DNA of 64,000 nucleotides from Mycolicibacterium senegalense. Its GTDB lineage: Bacteria > Actinomycetota > Actinomycetes > Mycobacteriales > Mycobacteriaceae. The stretch is taken from NCBI RefSeq assembly GCF_019645875.1, contig NZ_CP081000.1:5702417-5766416 (forward strand), in the 5' to 3' direction. This document shows positions 1-8,016 of this stretch, piece after piece; the first letter of the stretch is position 1, and every line of letters begins with the position of its first letter. A program made the translations under genes and the position numbers. Under the pieces are notes generated by a model. That model had not been told where the DNA came from, did no database searches, and saw nothing but the letters and a program-made list of their open reading frames with translations.

Positions 1-620
1 TGCGCCACGACGTCGACGCGCTCATCCCCGGCCAGGTGCGCCCCCACGGTGCCGTCGCCGTCGACGATCTCCAGCACACCGTCGGGCAACTGTTCGGCGA
101 GCAACTCGGCGAACCTGCGGCCAGTTCTCGGGCAGCGTTCGCTCGGTTTGTGCACGACGGTGTTGCCGGTCACCAGCGCGGCGCCCAGCAGCCCGGCCGC
201 CACCGCGACCGGGTCGTTCCACGGCGTCAGGACGGCCACCACTCCGCGCGGTTCGGGAATCATGAAATCGGTGGCCGACCAGTCGCCCTGCAGCGTGCGG
301 CCCCCGTGCAGCGGCCCGAGTTCGGCGTACTGAACCAGCGTCGCGGCACCCGCTTCGACGCCGCCGAGGGCGTCCTGCCGTAACTTGCCGGTCTCCCGGA
401 CGTTGAGCTCGGCGAGTTCTTCGGCCGCGCCCCGAACCGCCTCGGCGGCCGCGCTCACCGCGGCGGCCCGTTCCGCCGCGGGCGCCCGGGCCCAGTCCGT
501 GCGCGCAGCGCACGCCTTCTCGATTGCCGCACCGCATTCCGCGGGTCCGGCGATGGGCACCCGGGCAACGAAATCGCCCGTGCGTGGGTTACGAATCGTC
601 AGTTCAAGTGTCTGAGGCAC
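1..620 (-). CDS. Aldehyde dehydrogenase, N-terminal part (cut by window edge)
   Basis: NAD(P)-dependent aldehyde dehydrogenase superfamily, oxidising an aldehyde to the acid. The frame read from a GTG at 620 opens VPQTLELTIRNPRTGDF and is open to the left edge, so about 206 N-terminal residues are present. The Rossmann-domain signature VAVLTPWNDPV followed by GNTVVHKPSERCP is the family's cofactor-binding stretch. The catalytic Glu and Cys lie outside the window. The GTG lies inside the end of the TetR gene (17 nt overlap), so the two are probably translated from one message together with the HpnE-like gene. The substrate is unknown. The start is uncertain because the ribosome site is weak. 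Confidence 0.85.
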   Translation of the reverse strand, partial: MPQTLELTIRNPRTGDFVARVPIAGPAECGAAIEKACAARTDWARAPAAERAAAVSAAAEAVRGAAEELAELNVRETGKLRQDALGGVEAGAATLVQYAELGPLHGGRTLQGDWSATDFMIPEPRGVVAVLTPWNDPVAVAAGLLGAALVTGNTVVHKPSERCPRTGRRFAELLAEQLPDGVLEIVDGDGTVGAHLAGDERVDVVA

Positions 621-1227
621 ACCTTCGGGTACCCGTGTCGGGCGCACCTACACGCCCGGCTGTCTTCGCAGCCCACTCGACGAGCGAACGCAGGTGTGTG
701 AGCACCTCGTCGTCGGGGTGACCTTCGGGATCTTCCAGGTGTATCCGGGCGAGTTCCTCGATGGCCGACAGAAGGACTCGCACCGTGGTGGCGTCCGGGT
801 CGATGTCCACGCCGGCCGCCAGCGACAGCGGCCGCGCCGCGACCTTTCTGGCGTACGCCCGGCCCAACTCGATGCGTTGGCGCACCTCGGGAGGCGCGCC
901 GTCAGGCGGGCGCAGGATGATGCGCCAACTCGTCGGCGCCGCATGCAGGTAGGCCAGGATGCCCCTGCCCAGCTGCTCGGTGTCGAAATCGGGCCGATCC
1001 ACGGTACTCATCCCGGCGAACGCGATCGCGGACTCCCGGTCCAGCAGCGCGGTGGTCAGGCCCGCCAGATCGGTGAACTGTTGGTAGACAACCGTTCTGG
1101 TGACACCAGAACCGCCGGCCACCCGCTCGATGGTCAATGCGGGGTAACCACCCTCGGCGACGATGTCGCGGGCCACGTCCAGCAACTGCGCCCGGCGGTC
1201 CGCACCGCTGAGCCGGCGCCGCGTCAT
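604..1227 (-). CDS. TetR/AcrR-family transcriptional regulator
   Basis: A 207-residue regulator with an N-terminal helix-turn-helix (about residues 10-55; GVTRTVVYQQFTDLAGLTTAL is the recognition-helix region) and a divergent ligand-binding C-terminal half. Such proteins repress their own operon until a small ligand binds. Its ATG overlaps the stop of the upstream FAD gene by 4 nt (ATGA), and its end overlaps the aldehyde dehydrogenase start. All three therefore form one transcript that begins at 2573. The 19-bp palindrome at 2594-2612 just upstream of that operon is the obvious candidate operator. The ligand is unknown. Confidence 0.88.
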   Translation of the reverse strand: MTRRRLSGADRRAQLLDVARDIVAEGGYPALTIERVAGGSGVTRTVVYQQFTDLAGLTTALLDRESAIAFAGMSTVDRPDFDTEQLGRGILAYLHAAPTSWRIILRPPDGAPPEVRQRIELGRAYARKVAARPLSLAAGVDIDPDATTVRVLLSAIEELARIHLEDPEGHPDDEVLTHLRSLVEWAAKTAGRVGAPDTGTRRCASDT

Positions 1228-2573
1228 CTTTTGCGGCCGAGCAACAGGTCCACGGCCGTGGCGGCGCTCTGCACGGCGCTCTCCATGGTCGCCGACCAGT
1301 CCGTCGCGGTCCAGTCGCCTGCCAGCACCAGCGAGGGCACCGAGGTACGTTGCGGCGGGCGCAGCGCGTCGGTGCCCACCACCTGGGAAAACGTCGCCTT
1401 GGGCATCTTGACGACCTGCGCTTGAACCACTTCCGCCTGCCGCGCCGCCGGGTAGTAGCGACGCAGCAGCGCCATCTGCTCATCGACGATCTCGTCGTTG
1501 GTCTTGTGGATCTGCTCGTAGGCACCGCTGGTGGTCAGGCAATACAGCCAGGCCCGGTCGGTGTTGCGGCCGTGCATGATTTGGCGGTCGAAAACCTCGT
1601 CGATCACGCCGGTACCGCCGATGACCCCCTCGAATGCGGATTCGGTGCCCAGCGGCCGGTCGAGATAGAGGTTGGTGCTGACGATCGGTGTGTATCCCAG
1701 TTTGTCTGCGGCGGCATAGATTTCGGGATGCTCAGGCAGTTCGTCGAGCAAACCGCCGATGCCGGAGTTCGGCACCGCACACACCACGGCGTCGGCGGGT
1801 ATCTCGGAACCGTCGGCGAGCAGCACCGCGGTGACCGCACCGTTCTCGATGCGGATGCGGCGCGCCACGGCGCGGTACCGCACGTCGACGCCGCGTTCGG
1901 CGAAGACCTTCAGAGCTCCGTTGACATAGAGGGTGTCGAGGTCGACGGTGGGGTAACCGATGGTGACCGGCGTGCGGTGCTTGACGCCGAGCCGGAAACC
2001 GGTGGCCATCACGTTGGCGAACACCTTGGCGGATTCGCGGTCGACCGGCTCGGCGGCGATACCCAGGGCCAGCCAGTCCCACAACGCTTCTCGCGCCGGG
2101 GCCGGCATGCCGACCCGCTCGAACCACTGTTCGGTGGTGAGATCGGCCAAGTCGGCCGGTTGATGCAGGGCCTGCCAGCCGAGCCGCAACGTGGCGCGCG
2201 CCGCCCGCAGCCGGTCCGCCCAACTCGCGTCGGGATGAACCCCGAGCAGGGTGCGGATCGCTCCGGCGCCCGTCGTCTGCATGGTGACCTTGCGCCCGTC
2301 GGGCCACCGCAGGGTGGAACTCTTGGGAAACTCGATGAACTGCCGGGTTCCCACGCTGGTGAGATAGCGCCACAGGTGCTGATATCCGCTGGCGACCACG
2401 TGCTGGCCGTTGTCCGGGACGTCGTCGACCGTCTCGGCGCGCATCGCGTGGGTGCGTCCGCCGAGTTGGCCTCGACGTTCCAGCAGAGTGACGCTTTTGC
2501 CCGCTTCGCTCAGCCAAACAGCGGCGGCCAGGCCGGCCAGCCCACCGCCGATCACCACGTAGCGTTCGCCCAT
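1224..2573 (-). CDS. FAD-dependent oxidoreductase, hydroxysqualene dehydroxylase (HpnE)/amine-oxidase-like
   Basis: A 449-residue flavoprotein. The N-terminal dinucleotide-binding motif VIGGGLAGLAAAVWLSEAG is followed by ERRGQLGGRTHAM, and near the C-terminus LAGDWTATDWSATMESAVQSG-like sequence forms the second FAD contact, as in phytoene-desaturase/amine-oxidase enzymes. The DNGQH segment (about residue 54) is typical of HpnE, which reduces hydroxysqualene to squalene. No squalene or hopanoid genes are visible nearby, so the substrate may be another isoprenoid or lipid. It is the first gene of a three-gene operon with TetR and aldehyde dehydrogenase. Family assignment is firm; the exact reaction is inference. 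Confidence 0.82.
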   Translation of the reverse strand: MGERYVVIGGGLAGLAAAVWLSEAGKSVTLLERRGQLGGRTHAMRAETVDDVPDNGQHVVASGYQHLWRYLTSVGTRQFIEFPKSSTLRWPDGRKVTMQTTGAGAIRTLLGVHPDASWADRLRAARATLRLGWQALHQPADLADLTTEQWFERVGMPAPAREALWDWLALGIAAEPVDRESAKVFANVMATGFRLGVKHRTPVTIGYPTVDLDTLYVNGALKVFAERGVDVRYRAVARRIRIENGAVTAVLLADGSEIPADAVVCAVPNSGIGGLLDELPEHPEIYAAADKLGYTPIVSTNLYLDRPLGTESAFEGVIGGTGVIDEVFDRQIMHGRNTDRAWLYCLTTSGAYEQIHKTNDEIVDEQMALLRRYYPAARQAEVVQAQVVKMPKATFSQVVGTDALRPPQRTSVPSLVLAGDWTATDWSATMESAVQSAATAVDLLLGRKR

Positions 2574-2593
2574 GCCGCAGCCCTCCGTCGACT

Positions 2594-2612
2594 AACTTGC
2601 AAAGTGTAAGTT
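2594..2612. promoter_or_regulatory. Candidate TetR operator (19-bp imperfect palindrome)
   Basis: The sequence AACTTGCAAAGTGTAAGTT has 5-bp perfect outer arms (AACTT/AAGTT) and 7 of 9 symmetric pairs. It sits 21 bp upstream of the FAD oxidoreductase start. Length, symmetry and position fit an operator for the TetR protein encoded second in the operon. Confidence 0.6.
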
Positions 2613-2634
2613 GAGTGTCCTGGACGCGTGGGTG

Positions 2635-2745
2635 TTATCGGACGGGCGAGCGTCCCGGCGGCTGACCGGGCCCCAGCGGGATCCCGAGCGTGTCGGAGGC
2701 CGAAAGGCGCCTGGCGGCCTGTTCGGCGGTGAGCTCTTCCGGCAT
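2635..2745 (-). pseudogene. Remnant of acetyl-CoA hydrolase/CoA-transferase N-terminus
   Basis: A short frame opens MPEELTAEQAARRL and continues to DTLGIPLGPGQPP, then ends after six more residues (36 residues in all). The TAEQAA...DTLGIPLGPGQPP pattern is how mycobacterial acetyl-CoA hydrolase/transferase proteins of roughly 400-500 residues begin, so this looks like the stub of a deleted gene. A GGAAGAG ribosome-site-like sequence still precedes the ATG. It lies between the FAD operon and the divergent MFS gene. Alternatively it is a small peptide gene; the resemblance is from memory. Confidence 0.5.
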
Positions 2746-2818
2746 GGCGCCACTCTTCCACACCGCATGGTCTGATTCCCGCCAGCACCCCGGCGTCCGA
2801 ACTCATAGCGTCACCGGC

Positions 2819-4003
2819 ATGACACCGCAACCGCGAATAAACCGAATTACCGTGTGGTTCATGGCGATTGCCGCAGCCCTGGGCACGGCCGCCAGCTATC
2901 CGCTGCAACCGGCGGTAGCCGATGTCGCTGAGAGCCTTGTCATCTCGCTGGCTCAGGCCGGTGTAGCGCTGGCATTCGGGCCCGTCGGCTACCTGGTGGG
3001 GCTGGCCATCCTGGTACCACTGGTCGACCGATTTCCGCCGAACTACGTACTGGCAGCACAGTTCGGCGCTCTGGCCATCGCCCTGGCCGCCAATGCCGCG
3101 GCAAGCAGCCTGTGGGCACTCGCGCTCACGGTCGGGTTCATCGGCGCATGTTCCACCGTCGGTGCGCAGTTGAGTTCGATCACCGCGCGATTCATCCCCG
3201 ACGGCCGCCGGGCCACTGCGCTCGGCATTGTCACCGCGGGCATCTCGGCGGGGATCATTTCAGGCCGCATCGCCGGCGGTGCGCTGACGGACGTGGTGGG
3301 ATGGCGGGCCGGCCTGCTCGTTTTCGCGCTCGCGTTCGCCGTCACCGCAGTCGTCGCATTTCGGATACTGCCTACGACAACCGGTTCGCTGACGACCGGC
3401 TACCTGACGACTCTCCGCGGTCTGCCCGGTCTCTACCTGCGCTTCCCCACGTTGCGCATGGCTGCGGTTCGCGGCGCGCTGTGGTTCTTCGCCTTCTGCG
3501 CGGTGTGGGCGGGGCTCGCCGTCGCCCTGGCTGCGCCGCCGTACTCATACTCGGCAGAGCGGATCGGCCTGTACGCCCTCGCCGGGCTCCTGGGCATCCT
3601 CGCCACCCGGGTCGCCGGGGCCTGGACCGACCGCGTGGGCCCGCGACCAGTGATGTTGACCGGATTGGCCGTCGCCGCACTCGGTGCGATCACCGTCGCC
3701 GGGTGCCTGTCGAATACCGCGGCCACGCTCGTCGGCCTCGCCGTGTTCGACGCTGGGCTGTTCGCAGCCCAAGTGGCCAATCAGAGCATGGTGTTGGCCA
3801 TCGATCCCGTGGCGCCGGCGCGGTTCAACAGCGCATACATGGTGGTGTACTTCGTCGGCGGCAGCCTGGGGACCGCGTTCGGCGCGGCGGCTGTGGCCTG
3901 GATCGGCTGGCTGCCCACGGTAGCCGTCACCGCCGCGGCGATCGGGCTCGCGATGCTGCTCAGCGGGGTCCGACCGTCAGCTCAACTGATCGGCACGCCG
4001 TAA
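2819..4003 (+). CDS. Major facilitator superfamily transporter
   Basis: A 394-residue integral membrane protein with about 12 hydrophobic segments and an MFS loop-like DRVGPRPVMLTG between the two halves (about residues 272-283). The substrate is unknown; drug/H+ antiport is a common role for this subfamily. I chose the ATG at 2819 because the first transmembrane helix (WFMAIAAALGTAASYPL) follows soon after it, whereas an ATG at 2690 would add a polar, non-conserved leader. It is divergent from the FAD operon. Its 3' end overlaps the convergent tgt gene by 22 nt. Confidence 0.85.
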   Translation: MTPQPRINRITVWFMAIAAALGTAASYPLQPAVADVAESLVISLAQAGVALAFGPVGYLVGLAILVPLVDRFPPNYVLAAQFGALAIALAANAAASSLWALALTVGFIGACSTVGAQLSSITARFIPDGRRATALGIVTAGISAGIISGRIAGGALTDVVGWRAGLLVFALAFAVTAVVAFRILPTTTGSLTTGYLTTLRGLPGLYLRFPTLRMAAVRGALWFFAFCAVWAGLAVALAAPPYSYSAERIGLYALAGLLGILATRVAGAWTDRVGPRPVMLTGLAVAALGAITVAGCLSNTAATLVGLAVFDAGLFAAQVANQSMVLAIDPVAPARFNSAYMVVYFVGGSLGTAFGAAAVAWIGWLPTVAVTAAAIGLAMLLSGVRPSAQLIGTP

Positions 4004-5226
4004 TACCGCCCCAGCACGTGGGCCTTCAATTCGTCGAACTCACCGGCGACGATCGAGGCCCGGATCTGGTCCACCAATCGGATCACGAACCGCTCGTTGT
4101 GAATCGTGCACAGAGTGGCCGACAGCATTTCCTTGGCCTTGAACAGGTGCCGGATATAGGCCCGCGAGTAGTTGGCGCAGGTGTAGCAGTCGCATTCGGC
4201 GTCGATCGGGGTGAAATCCCGCTTGTACCGGGCTCCGGTGATGTTGAACCGCCCGGTCGCCGAGTACACCGCCGCATTGCGCGCCACCCGCGACGGCGAC
4301 ACGCAGTCGAAGGTGTCCGCGCCGGCGGCCACCGCGTCGAACAGGTCGTCGGGCTCGCTGATCCCGAGCAGATGGCGCGGTTTGTCGGCGGGCAGCTCAC
4401 TGCTGACCCAGCCGACGATGGTGGCCAGGTTCTGCTTCTCCAGTGCACCGCCGATGCCGTAGCCGTCGAAGCTCAGCCCCGCGGCCGCCCCGGCCTCCTG
4501 GCCGATCGTGGCCAGCCCGCGCGCCGCCTGCCTACGCAGGTCTTCGTACTGGGCGCCCTGCACCACACCGAACAACGCCTGCCGCGGCCGCTCCGGCGAC
4601 AACGCCTGCAACCGGTGGTGTTCGGCCAGACACCGCACCGCCCACTCATGGGTGCGTTGCACCGAGCTCTCCTGGTAGCCGCGGGTGTTGACCAGCGTGG
4701 TGAGCTCGTCGAACGCGAAGATGATGTCGGCACCGAGCTGGTTCTGGATCCCGATCGAGACCTCGGGGGTGAACCGGTGTTTCGAGCCGTCCAGATGGGA
4801 GCGGAAGGTGACGCCGTCGTCGTCGACGACCGCCAACCGTTCCTTGCCCTTGGCGATGATGTCGTCGGTCTGCAACCGCTCGGTGTCCATGGCCAGGACC
4901 TTCTTGAACCCGACACCCAACGACATCACCTGGAAGCCGCCGCTGTCGGTGAAGGTCGGGCCCGGCCAGTTCATGAACGCCCCGAGCCCGCCGGCCTCGG
5001 CCACGATGTCGGGACCCGGCTGCAGGTAGAGATGATAGGCATTAGCCAGGATCGCTTGGGCGCCAAGCTGTTTCATCGTCTCGGGCAACACCGATTTCAC
5101 GGTGGCCGCGGTACCGACCGCGATGAATGCCGGAGTGTGGATGTCACCGTGCGGAGTGTGAATGGTGCCGACCCGGCCGAGTCGGCCGGGCAACTCGGCC
5201 TCCACGGTGAAATACGGCTGGTCCAC
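3982..5226 (-). CDS. tgt: Queuine/preQ1 tRNA-guanine transglycosylase
   Basis: A 414-residue enzyme that exchanges guanine-34 of GUN-anticodon tRNAs for a 7-deazaguanine base in the cytoplasm. Visible marks are the catalytic-pocket TDSGGFQVMSLG (Asp94), a DCVSPSRVARN segment that corresponds to the nucleophile region, and the zinc site C345-x-C347-x2-C350 with His376. Length is slightly above the usual 370-400 residues. No preQ0/queuosine synthesis genes (queC-F, queA) are in the window, so the base is presumably salvaged or made elsewhere. From memory, M. tuberculosis has no tgt. It converges on the MFS gene. Confidence 0.93.
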   Translation of the reverse strand: MDQPYFTVEAELPGRLGRVGTIHTPHGDIHTPAFIAVGTAATVKSVLPETMKQLGAQAILANAYHLYLQPGPDIVAEAGGLGAFMNWPGPTFTDSGGFQVMSLGVGFKKVLAMDTERLQTDDIIAKGKERLAVVDDDGVTFRSHLDGSKHRFTPEVSIGIQNQLGADIIFAFDELTTLVNTRGYQESSVQRTHEWAVRCLAEHHRLQALSPERPRQALFGVVQGAQYEDLRRQAARGLATIGQEAGAAAGLSFDGYGIGGALEKQNLATIVGWVSSELPADKPRHLLGISEPDDLFDAVAAGADTFDCVSPSRVARNAAVYSATGRFNITGARYKRDFTPIDAECDCYTCANYSRAYIRHLFKAKEMLSATLCTIHNERFVIRLVDQIRASIVAGEFDELKAHVLGRYYGVPIS

Positions 5227-5292
5227 AGGGTGTATTCAACCGGATGCGCGTCCGATTTCCGTCATGGGGGCGTACGCGACCATACTGCGGAC

Positions 5293-5742
5293 GTGAATTT
5301 GGTCATGAGCCGCCCCATTGTCATTGCCACCGGATTTGCTGTCTGTCTGGCTGCGGTCGCCGGATGCTCGTCGCAGGAATCAGGATCTTCCGGGAAGTCC
5401 GGCCAGGGCCGGGTCACCTTCGGCCCCAACGACGCAGGTCCCGTGACCAGCGTCAGCTGCGAGACCAAAGACGGGCTGACCACGATCGGCATCGAGGGCA
5501 AGATGCCTTCCTCCGTGGTTCTGACCGACGGGGAAGCCCCGGCGGTGCAGTCCGTGAACATCGGCGACGTGAACGGCGAGGGCGCGTCGCTGACCTACCT
5601 CTCCGGCCTGTCCGGCGCGCCGGTGGTAGCCGCGCGCGACGGCAAGGGCTACACGATCACCGGCACCGGCATGGGCATCGACCCCAACGAGCCGGGCACC
5701 CCGGTGGACATGCCGTTCGACATCGCGGTCACCTGCCCCTAG
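5293..5742 (+). CDS. LpqH-family lipoprotein (19-kDa antigen-like), divergent paralogue
   Basis: A secreted lipoprotein of about 149 residues. A lipobox ending LAAVAGC places the lipidated Cys at residue 25 from the GTG at 5293, or residue 21 from an ATG at 5305. The mature part carries the family pattern: a Cys pair (VSCETKDG ... IAVTCP), VQSVNIGDVNG and GKGYTITGTGMGID. This matches the second lipoprotein at 6069 in the same order, so the two are tandem paralogues. The role is presumably surface exposed and probably glycosylated, as known for LpqH; function unproven. The start choice is uncertain. Confidence 0.8.
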   Translation: MNLVMSRPIVIATGFAVCLAAVAGCSSQESGSSGKSGQGRVTFGPNDAGPVTSVSCETKDGLTTIGIEGKMPSSVVLTDGEAPAVQSVNIGDVNGEGASLTYLSGLSGAPVVAARDGKGYTITGTGMGIDPNEPGTPVDMPFDIAVTCP

Positions 5743-6068
5743 TCGCACCCCGAAACCGGTGAGTCGTTGCCCACGCAACGACAGTTGTCGACCGGCATCG
5801 AACGGGAGAAGTCCCGTCCGGTGCCGGTCTTGCGCATCCGCCGCGCCTCTGCGGGACTTGTAAGACGTTGGCCCCGTGACGATTCCGTCGAGCCAGCGGC
5901 CTGTTCGGCTGCCGAATCCGCGGGCCGGGCGGGTTCCTCGATGCGTCGACGGGCATCCGCCGGCACATCAATTCCACCAATCCCACGCCCACGACCTGCG
6001 GGAACTCCATACTTCTGCCTGACAGTCCGCCACCGGAGACGGGCTGCGCAACCGTGAGGAGAGCAGTG
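5743..6068. other. Intergenic region between the two LpqH-type genes
   Basis: A stretch of 326 bp with no convincing gene. Open frames on both strands are rich in Arg/Pro and lack family resemblance. It probably carries the promoter for the downstream lpqH gene; GAGGAGA at 6056-6062 is that gene's ribosome site. I see no hairpin terminator here. Confidence 0.5.
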
Positions 6069-6575
6069 GTGAAGCGTGAGTTCCTGGTAGCCGTCGGCGG
6101 CGCCGCGATCGTCATCGCCGGCCTGTCCGGCTGTTCGTCGAGCGACAAGAAAGACACCTCCAACGACTCGACCGCCACGGCCACCGCCACGGCGTCAGCG
6201 ACCGCGTCGGTCGAGGCCGGCGACGCCAAGGCCACCACCGGCGCGGGCACCGCCCGGGTCAGCATCGACGGCAAGGAACACAAGGTCGAGGGCACGGTGG
6301 TGTGCGCCACGGTCGCAGGCAATGTCAGCCTCACCGCCGGCCAGGGCATGAGCGCGGTCACCGCCACCGTCAGCGAGGGCGACCAGCCGTCGGTGACCGC
6401 CGTAGGACTCGGCAACATCGACGGCGTGACCCTCGGCTACACCCCGGGCCTGCCCGGCGGCAGCGCCGAAGCCACCAAAGACGGCAACAAATACACGATC
6501 AAGGGCAACGCGACCGGCATGGACGGGATGAACCAGGTGACCAAACCTTTCGAACTCGAAGTCGCCTGTCCTTAA
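6069..6575 (+). CDS. lpqH: Lipoprotein antigen LpqH (19-kDa type)
   Basis: A 168-residue secreted lipoprotein. The GTG at 6069 gives VKREFLVAVGGAAIVIAGLSGC, with lipidated Cys22, closely following the M. tuberculosis LpqH leader. A Ser/Thr/Ala linker (about 30-55) is a likely O-glycosylation zone. The body has IDGKEHKVEGTVVC, VGLGNIDGVTLGYTPG and FELEVACP, all LpqH landmarks. The ribosome site GAGGAGA lies 6 nt before the chosen GTG; a GTG directly before it (6066) would add one Val. A strong hairpin at 6610-6640 terminates the transcript. The family is a TLR2-active cell-envelope lipoprotein. Confidence 0.92.
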   Translation: MKREFLVAVGGAAIVIAGLSGCSSSDKKDTSNDSTATATATASATASVEAGDAKATTGAGTARVSIDGKEHKVEGTVVCATVAGNVSLTAGQGMSAVTATVSEGDQPSVTAVGLGNIDGVTLGYTPGLPGGSAEATKDGNKYTIKGNATGMDGMNQVTKPFELEVACP

Positions 6576-6609
6576 CGAAAACACTCACATCTAGCAAAGC
6601 ACTGGAATA

Positions 6610-6640
6610 GTGTGGGCCCGGACTGACCCCGGGCCCACAC
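6610..6640 (+). terminator. Rho-independent-like terminator after lpqH
   Basis: A perfect 12-bp GC-rich stem (GTGTGGGCCCGG pairing with CCGGGCCCACAC) with a 7-nt loop, without a T-tract, as is common in mycobacteria. It lies 35 bp after the lpqH stop. Confidence 0.75.
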
Positions 6641-6682
6641 TCCGTTCTCAGTCGCCTCACCCGCACGACTCGGAGGTGCACC

Positions 6683-7993
6683 GTGGCCAATCACCGGGCG
6701 CGTTCATCCGCCGTCGCGGTCGCCAGTGCCACCGCCGGCATGACCGCGGTACTCACCTTCGGGTACGTCGCCGACGCGCTCGCCGCCACCGTACTGCCGG
6801 ATGGCAATGCCGTTGTCGGCGTGGGCGGCAGAGGCGACACCACGGGCGAGCGGATCCAGAACAAGTTTCGGGGCAGCTACGTGCCGTATGACGGCGAGTT
6901 CGTCAGTGCCAGTGGCACCCAATACGAGGGCGTCCACTACTCGGCCACATTGCCGATCGATTCGAGCGTGGCCGACGGGCGCCAGCCATTGATCGACCAG
7001 GTGGGCATCGCCCGCAGTCAGGTCGGCGCGGACGGAACCGTCTACATCGTCGGCTACTCCGAGGGAAGCCTGGTCGCCGAGAACTACAAGCGCGAAATCA
7101 ATGCCGGAACGGTCGATCCCGGCGGGAAGGTCGCGTTCGTCTACATCGCGGCACCGACCGTTCCCAACGGCGGCATCTACGCCCGCTTCCCGGATCTGGG
7201 CCCGCTCGGGCTGCTCGGCTTCACCAGCACCGGGGCTGCCGCGCCCACCACGTATGACCAGACCTTCATCACCATCGAGTACGACCCCATCGGCGACTTC
7301 CCGGCCTACGCCAACCCCCTGTCACTGGCCAACGCCGCGGCCGGTTTCTTCTATCTGCACGGCGACCCGACACCCGATGCCGCCGACCTGAACGATCCGG
7401 ACGGGCTGTTGATCAAGACGGTGAAGAAGGACAACGGGGCCACCGACACCTACATCCTGGTCAAGACCGAACACCTGCCCCTGCTGCAGCCCATCAGGGA
7501 CGTGTCGCTGGCCCTGAACACCGTGGCGTTCACCGAACCGGTGCTCGGGGCGATCGAGCCGACGCTCAAGCTCGCCGTCGACATGGGCTACACCGATCGG
7601 GACTATCAGAACGCCGACAAGCCGACCCGCTTCTCGCTGATCACGCCGCCCAAGCGGATCGCCGAGACCATCAACCAGCTGCCCGACGCCTTCCAGGAGG
7701 GCGCGGACAACGTCAAGAACGGATTGCCTTCCACCACATCACCTTCGACGACGTCGCAGCCGACCGATCGCAACGCGACCAAGAAGGATGTCCCCAAGGT
7801 CGACGCGCCCAAGGTCGACACCCCCAAGAAACCCGTCAAGCGCACCCCCATGCACCGACGGGACGACGCCCGCAATGCCATGTCGGACATCGCCAAGAAC
7901 GTCAGGGACACGTTCAAACCACACAAGCCGAAACACCAGGCGAAGCCCAAGACCGAGTCATCCACCGAGTCAGACGCAGGCAAGGCCGCCTGA
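6683..7993 (+). CDS. PE-PPE-domain serine hydrolase (cutinase-like), exported
   Basis: A 436-residue protein starting at a GTG 4 nt after GGAGGTG. A signal-like hydrophobic segment (about residues 8-35) precedes an alpha/beta-hydrolase fold of the PE-PPE type: VVGVGGRGDT near residue 45, the nucleophile elbow GYSEGS (Ser126), and a PLSLANAAAGFFYLHGD region. The tail from about residue 345 is Thr/Pro/Lys-rich with repeated PKVD units and is strongly basic, suggesting attachment to the acidic cell wall. Esterase or lipase activity is typical of the family. It is followed 23 bp later by the PBP gene. Confidence 0.85.
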   Translation: MANHRARSSAVAVASATAGMTAVLTFGYVADALAATVLPDGNAVVGVGGRGDTTGERIQNKFRGSYVPYDGEFVSASGTQYEGVHYSATLPIDSSVADGRQPLIDQVGIARSQVGADGTVYIVGYSEGSLVAENYKREINAGTVDPGGKVAFVYIAAPTVPNGGIYARFPDLGPLGLLGFTSTGAAAPTTYDQTFITIEYDPIGDFPAYANPLSLANAAAGFFYLHGDPTPDAADLNDPDGLLIKTVKKDNGATDTYILVKTEHLPLLQPIRDVSLALNTVAFTEPVLGAIEPTLKLAVDMGYTDRDYQNADKPTRFSLITPPKRIAETINQLPDAFQEGADNVKNGLPSTTSPSTTSQPTDRNATKKDVPKVDAPKVDTPKKPVKRTPMHRRDDARNAMSDIAKNVRDTFKPHKPKHQAKPKTESSTESDAGKAA

Positions 7994-8016
7994 CTCGCTG
8001 ATGTCATGCTGGGAGC

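Noticed and set aside
3112..5742. An 876-codon open frame on the + strand crossing the MFS, tgt and lipoprotein genes
   Set aside because: The first 725 codons are in the wrong frame or antisense and are Arg/His/Gly-rich without domains. Only the last 149 codons are a real gene, annotated from 5293.
5767..6057. A 96-codon frame between the two lipoprotein genes
   Set aside because: Arg/Pro-rich, no ribosome site, no family resemblance and overlapping open frames on the opposite strand of the same kind.
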